Shown: one piece after another, positions 60,520 through 64,000 of the stretch
How positions within the stretch are numbered: position 1 is the stretch's first letter
Layout of the letters: each line of letters opens with the position of its first letter
Assembly (NCBI GenBank): GCA_036501485.1
Contig: DASYAG010000123.1
Coordinates: forward strand, 1-64,000
Length of the DNA stretch: 64,000 nucleotides
Source of the DNA: PALSA-607 sp036501485
GTDB taxonomy: Bacteria > Actinomycetota > Actinomycetes > Acidothermales > Acidothermaceae
Direction of reading: 5' to 3'
Notes under the pieces: model-generated
What the model was told of the DNA's origin: nothing
Databases searched by the model: none
What the model saw: the letters and a program-made list of their open reading frames with translations, nothing else
Program-made: the position numbers and the translations under genes

Positions 60520-61962
60520 ATGAGTCGCCGCGCGAAGATCGTCTGCACTTTGGGTCCGGCGACCTACTCGCCGGAGGCGATTCGAGCTCTCGTTGATGCG
60601 GGCATGGACGTCGCCCGGCTGAACCTGAGCCATGGCACGCACGCCGATCATGAGCAGGTCTACGGGCTGGTACGTGCGGCGTCCGACGCGAGCGGCCACG
60701 CGGTGGGAATCATGGTCGACCTGCAAGGGCCGAAGATCCGACTCGGTCGGCTGGCCAGCGGGCCGGTCACGTTGGCCGCCGGGGCTGAGTTCACCATCAC
60801 AACCGAAGACGTACCCGGCAGCAAAGTCATGGCGTCGACGACGTACGGCGGCCTGCCCGGCGACGTCCACCCGGGCTTGCGAATCCTCATCGACGACGGC
60901 CGCGTCTGTTTAGAGGTCGTCGCGGTTGACGGTCCGCGAGTCGTCACGAAGGTGATCGAAGGCGGCACGATCTCTGACCACAAGGGGATCAACGTGCCCG
61001 GAGCGGCGTTGTCGGTGCCCGCCATGAGCGAGAAGGACGTCGACGACCTGCGGTGGGGGTTGCGGATCGGTGCCGACATGATCGCGCTGTCGTTCGTGCG
61101 TTCGGCCGACGACTTTGCCGACGTAGCGAAAATCATGGACGAAGAGGGCCGGCGGGTTCCCGTGATCGCCAAGATCGAGAAGCCGCAAGCGGTCGACCGG
61201 CTCGAGGAGATCATGGAGGCCTTCGACGGTTTCATGATCGCGCGCGGTGACCTCGGGGTGGAGATGCCCCTCGAGCAAGTCCCGCTTGTGCAGAAGCGGG
61301 CGATCGCGCTCGCCCGGCAAAACGCGAAGCCGGTCATCGTGGCCACCCAGATGCTCGAGACGATGATCGGAGCGTCGCGACCTACCCGAGCCGAGGTTTC
61401 CGACGTTGCAAATGCAGTGCTCGACGGGGCGGACGCCCTGATGTTGTCGGGGGAGACGAGCGTCGGTGCGCACCCGTCACTCGTTGTGGAGACGATGGCC
61501 CGCATCATCACCACCGTCGAGGACGGCGCTCTCGACACGATCCCCGTCGTCACAGGCAAGGCGCGGACGAAAGGCGGCGCGATCGCCCATGCCGCGGCCG
61601 AAGTGGGTGCCGACCTTGGTGCGCGCTACCTGGTTGCGTTCACGGAGACGGGCGACAGTGCGCGCCGGCTGTCGAGGTACCGGTCGGCGATCCCATTGCT
61701 CGCCTTCAGTCCGGTTGGTTCCACCCGAAACCAGCTCGCCCTCACCTGGGGAGTCGAGACCTTCCTGGTGGCACCGGTCTCCCACACCGACCAGATGGTG
61801 CGCCAGGTCGACCGAGCCCTGCTTGACCTTGAACGGTGTCAGCTCGGCGAGCTCGTCGTCATCGTCGCGGGCAGTCCACCCGGCGTGACCGGCTCGACCA
61901 ACACGCTGCGCGTGCACCGAATAGGCGACACGATCGAAACCGACACCCCCGCCTACAGCTGA
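60520..61962 (+). CDS. pyk: Pyruvate kinase
   Basis: A 480-residue glycolytic enzyme that converts phosphoenolpyruvate and ADP to pyruvate and ATP. KIVCTLGPATYSPE, MDVARLNLSHG, IAKIEKPQAVD, MIARGDLGVEMP and ATQMLETMI are standard motifs, and the C-terminal regulatory domain is complete. ATG 60520 lies six bases after a TAGGCT hexamer. Confidence 0.97.
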   Translation: MSRRAKIVCTLGPATYSPEAIRALVDAGMDVARLNLSHGTHADHEQVYGLVRAASDASGHAVGIMVDLQGPKIRLGRLASGPVTLAAGAEFTITTEDVPGSKVMASTTYGGLPGDVHPGLRILIDDGRVCLEVVAVDGPRVVTKVIEGGTISDHKGINVPGAALSVPAMSEKDVDDLRWGLRIGADMIALSFVRSADDFADVAKIMDEEGRRVPVIAKIEKPQAVDRLEEIMEAFDGFMIARGDLGVEMPLEQVPLVQKRAIALARQNAKPVIVATQMLETMIGASRPTRAEVSDVANAVLDGADALMLSGETSVGAHPSLVVETMARIITTVEDGALDTIPVVTGKARTKGGAIAHAAAEVGADLGARYLVAFTETGDSARRLSRYRSAIPLLAFSPVGSTRNQLALTWGVETFLVAPVSHTDQMVRQVDRALLDLERCQLGELVVIVAGSPPGVTGSTNTLRVHRIGDTIETDTPAYS

Positions 61963-62020
61963 GCGCGGGGCCGCCGGCCACTCCTCACCGATCTCCGCCC
62001 AGACCGCTCGGCGGTCGCCC

Positions 62021-62073
62021 ACTCCTCACACATTCACCCGAAACTGGCAGGTGGGGCTGCCTTTGTGAGGAGT
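62021..62073 (+). terminator. Nested inverted repeat and terminator-like hairpin after pyk
   Basis: ACTCCTCACA (62021-62030) and TGTGAGGAGT (62064-62073) are perfect inverted repeats. Inside, GGCAG-GTGGGG-CTGCC followed by TTT (62046-62064) is a terminator-like hairpin. Another CACTCCTCAC lies at 61979-61988. Confidence 0.55.
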
Positions 62074-62143
62074 CGAGCAGCATCAGTGAGGATTGGGGAA
62101 GCATCCGGTAGCGACCCTTGGCCGCCGCGAACGGCACAGTGAG

Positions 62144-62216
62144 TACCCCGGGTCGGATTCGAACCGACACTGGATGGTGTTTGAGACCATTGCCTCTGCC
62201 GTTGGGCTACCGGGGC
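62144..62216 (-). tRNA. tRNA with CAA anticodon (Leu), short variable loop
   Basis: A 73-base cloverleaf is encoded. The acceptor GCCCCGG pairs with CCGGGGT; the D arm is three or four pairs with a GG loop. The anticodon stem ATGGT/ACCAT holds the loop CTCAAAC, so the anticodon is CAA, reading UUG (Leu). The variable loop is only five bases (CCAGT), the T arm is GTCGG-TTCGAAT-CCGAC, and the discriminator is A. CCA is not encoded. Bacterial tRNA-Leu is normally class II with a long variable arm, so this one is atypical. Confidence 0.85.
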
Positions 62217-62271
62217 TGCCGCCGGCTTCCCGGCAAGGCTTGCAGTGCGCGGGTCAATCTATCGGTCCGGG

Positions 62272-62277
62272 TAGGGT
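62272..62277 (+). promoter_or_regulatory. -10 TAGGGT for the ANTAR regulator
   Basis: TAGGGT is six bases before GTG 62284, with no ribosome site between. A leaderless transcript is predicted. Confidence 0.5.
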
Positions 62278-62283
62278 GGCCGC

Positions 62284-63015
62284 GTGCGGGAGGACGACGC
62301 GGCGGGCAAGCACGTGCCTACGCCCGCAGACATTGCGAAGGCCCGCCAATCGCCGTCCCGCGTTGCAACGACTGGGCGGACGTCGACCAGTGCCGCAACA
62401 CCGCCGCCTCAAGCCCGTCGACCCAGGGTCGTCATCGCCGAGGACGAAGCGCTCATCCGGCTCGACCTCAAAGAGACTCTCGACGAGCTGGGCTACGAGG
62501 TCGTCGGTGAGGCCGGCGACGGCGAGCAGGCCGTCGCACTGGCGCGCGAGCTGCGGCCGGACTTGGTGATTCTTGACGTCAAGATGCCGATGCTCGACGG
62601 CATCAGCGCCGCGCAGAAGATCGTTGCAGCGGGGATCGCGCCGGTGGTGATCTTGACGGCGTTTTCCCAGCGAGACCTCGTCGAGCGGGCCCGCGACGCA
62701 GGCGCGATGGCCTACCTGGTCAAGCCGTTCAGTTCCACGGACCTGATGCCGGCCATCGAGATGGCCATGAGTCGCTACGCCGAGGCAGCGGCGCTAGGAG
62801 CCGAGGTCTCCAGCCTGACGGAGCAACTGGCGACCCGCAAAGTGGTCGACCGGGCGAAGGGCATCTTGCAGGCGACGAGGCAGCTCAGCGAGCCGGAGGC
62901 GTTCCGGTGGATCCAGCAGTCCGCCATGGACCAGCGCGTCTCGATGCGGGCAATTGCAGACGCGGTGATCGCCTCGGAGGGCGCTGAGACGCCGCCTCCA
63001 TCGATACCGTCATAA
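62284..63015 (+). CDS. ANTAR-domain response regulator (PdtaR-like)
   Basis: A 243-residue regulator. A disordered N-terminus of about 46 residues precedes a receiver domain (IAEDEALIRLDLKETL, phospho-acceptor D98, AYLVKPFSSTDL). The C-terminal ANTAR domain (about 176-236) has KVVDRAKGILQ and SEPEAFRWIQQSAMDQRVSMRAIADAVI. ANTAR proteins bind paired hairpins in RNA and act by antitermination, usually with the kinase PdtaS, not seen here. The start is supported by the -10 hexamer six bases upstream. Confidence 0.94.
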   Translation: MREDDAAGKHVPTPADIAKARQSPSRVATTGRTSTSAATPPPQARRPRVVIAEDEALIRLDLKETLDELGYEVVGEAGDGEQAVALARELRPDLVILDVKMPMLDGISAAQKIVAAGIAPVVILTAFSQRDLVERARDAGAMAYLVKPFSSTDLMPAIEMAMSRYAEAAALGAEVSSLTEQLATRKVVDRAKGILQATRQLSEPEAFRWIQQSAMDQRVSMRAIADAVIASEGAETPPPSIPS

Positions 63016-63025
63016 CGGGGCAAAT

Positions 63026-63037
63026 CGTGATATCACG
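63026..63037 (+). promoter_or_regulatory. 12-bp palindrome CGTGATATCACG
   Basis: A perfect palindrome lies 11 bases after the ANTAR gene. A -10-like TAAGAT is at 63051-63056, so the palindrome covers the place of its -35. It looks like an operator for the downstream lipoprotein gene. The regulator is unknown. Confidence 0.5.
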
Positions 63038-63189
63038 GTCACCGTCTGAATAAGATTTGGTTACGACCGCTCCTTAGAGGCAGCAGGATTTATCAACAGG
63101 CGCCTGCTCCCGCTACTGTCCCACGCAGTCCTCAGCACGCACGGCAGATGTCCGCGCGCCTATTCGGTCTATTCGTTGGAGGCACCTCG

Positions 63190-64000
63190 GTGCAGAAAAA
63201 AGTCCTCACGACAGTGCTGGCAGCTAGCGCGATCGGCGCGATGGTGTTGTCCGCCTGCTCGAGCAGCAAGAAGACGACCGGCGCCCTTGGCAGCACGACC
63301 CCCACGGCGGCGGCATCTGCCTCCGCGGGTGGCGGCTCGTGCAACGGCACCGGCACCACGTACAAGATCGGTTACGAAGGTCCGCTCACGGGTGACAACA
63401 AGCAGCTCGGTATCAACATGATCAACGCGGTCAACCTCGCAGTCGACGAGGCCAATGCGGCGAAGAACCTCTGCTTCCAGCTCGCAGCCCTGCAGGAAGA
63501 CGACCTCGGCACTGCCGCGGGCGCGCCTCCGGCCGAGGCTGCCCTCGAGCAGGACCCCGCGGTTGTCGGCGTTATCGGCCCGGCGTTCTCGGGTGCGACC
63601 GCCGCTGTCGGCGCGAAGTACGCGCAGGCCGGCATCGCCTTGATCAGCCCGTCTGCCACTAACGCGACCCTGACTTCTCAGGGCTTCACCACGTTCCACC
63701 GCATCGTGCCGACCGACGGCATCGAGGGCAAGGCAACCGCCGACTACCTCGCCACCAAGTTCAAGACGGCGTTCGTCGTCGACGACACGTCGACGTACGG
63801 CGCGGGCGTGGCTCAGGTCGTCGCTGCGGAGCTGAAGGCCAAGGGCGTCAAGGTCGACACCCAGTCGATCGCACCGACCACTGACTACAGCGCGATCGCG
63901 ACCAAGATCGCAGCGTCTGGCGACGCCACGATGTACTACGGCGGTTACGACGCCCAGGCTGGTTTGCTGGCCAAGGCGTTGCAGGCGGCGTCGTACAAGG
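63190..64000 (+). CDS. Branched-chain-amino-acid-type ABC substrate-binding lipoprotein (cut by window edge)
   Basis: GTG 63190 with GGAGG seven bases upstream opens a frame that runs past the end (270 codons seen). The N-terminus MQKKVLTTVLAASAIGAMVL is a lipoprotein signal with lipobox LSAC (C23). After a Ser/Thr/Ala linker the Peripla_BP_6 fold follows: IGYEGPLTGDNKQLGINM, VIGPAFSGATAAVGAKYA, LISPSATN, FHRIVPTDGIEGKATADYL and YGGYDAQAGLLAKAL. It is a LivK-type receptor, presumably with Liv permease genes beyond the window. Ligand is inferred only from family. Confidence 0.93.
   Translation, partial: MQKKVLTTVLAASAIGAMVLSACSSSKKTTGALGSTTPTAAASASAGGGSCNGTGTTYKIGYEGPLTGDNKQLGINMINAVNLAVDEANAAKNLCFQLAALQEDDLGTAAGAPPAEAALEQDPAVVGVIGPAFSGATAAVGAKYAQAGIALISPSATNATLTSQGFTTFHRIVPTDGIEGKATADYLATKFKTAFVVDDTSTYGAGVAQVVAAELKAKGVKVDTQSIAPTTDYSAIATKIAASGDATMYYGGYDAQAGLLAKALQAASYK

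Overview
The window is a high-GC chromosomal segment from an actinobacterium (class Actinomycetes). This rests on the actinobacterial gene order mraZ-rsmH-ftsL-ftsI-murEF-mraY-murD-ftsW-murGC-ftsZ-pgeF-yggS-sepF-yggT-divIVA, followed by ileS, lspA, rluD, dnaE, his, trp, lgt, gltBD and pyk. Also typical are frequent GTG starts, GTGA/ATGA start-stop overlaps, an ileS T-box leader and an ANTAR (PdtaR-like) regulator. The DNPR motif in MurE predicts meso-diaminopimelate peptidoglycan. No prophage, insertion sequence, rRNA or CRISPR was seen. Genus cannot be set from the sequence alone.

Region 1 (1-20.5 kb): a minus-strand DUF58/MoxR pair runs away from a nearly complete division and cell wall cluster. 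mraZ is preceded by four TGGNG boxes at exact 10-bp spacing, and an inverted copy lies before rsmH. The cluster has no ftsQ: murC is followed by 308 bp without a gene and then ftsZ. FtsL has an unusual long Ser/Pro/Lys tail. FtsZ, SepF, a YggT protein and DivIVA follow, then a 59-residue two-helix membrane protein.

Region 2 (20.5-29 kb): ileS with its T-box leader, a HAD hydrolase and a hypothetical gene lie on the minus strand. On the plus strand are a TraR/DksA zinc-finger protein with a histone-H1-like Lys/Ala/Pro region, lspA, an RluD-type pseudouridine synthase and a YjbQ-family protein.

Region 3 (29-38 kb): dnaE, a GlsB-type membrane protein, an ABC exporter pair, a four-helix membrane protein, a YbaK-type deacylase (minus) and a DEAD-box RNA helicase with a structured leader.

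Region 4 (38-54 kb): hisDCB-hisH-priA-ridA-hisF, two small genes, hisI, trpE, a Trp-associated membrane protein, an inserted two-component system, trpCBA, lgt with a long acidic tail, and a VIT/CCC1-type transporter. No trpF is present, which fits a bifunctional PriA.

Region 5 (54-64 kb): gltBD, pyk, an atypical class I tRNA with a CAA (Leu) anticodon on the minus strand, an ANTAR response regulator, and the start of a branched-chain-amino-acid-type substrate-binding lipoprotein that runs off the end.

Two patterns recur. A -10-like TANNNT hexamer sits 6-9 nt before many start codons, which suggests leaderless transcripts. Short tandem duplications of about 14-26 bp sit at several gene junctions and often copy the stop/start overlap.
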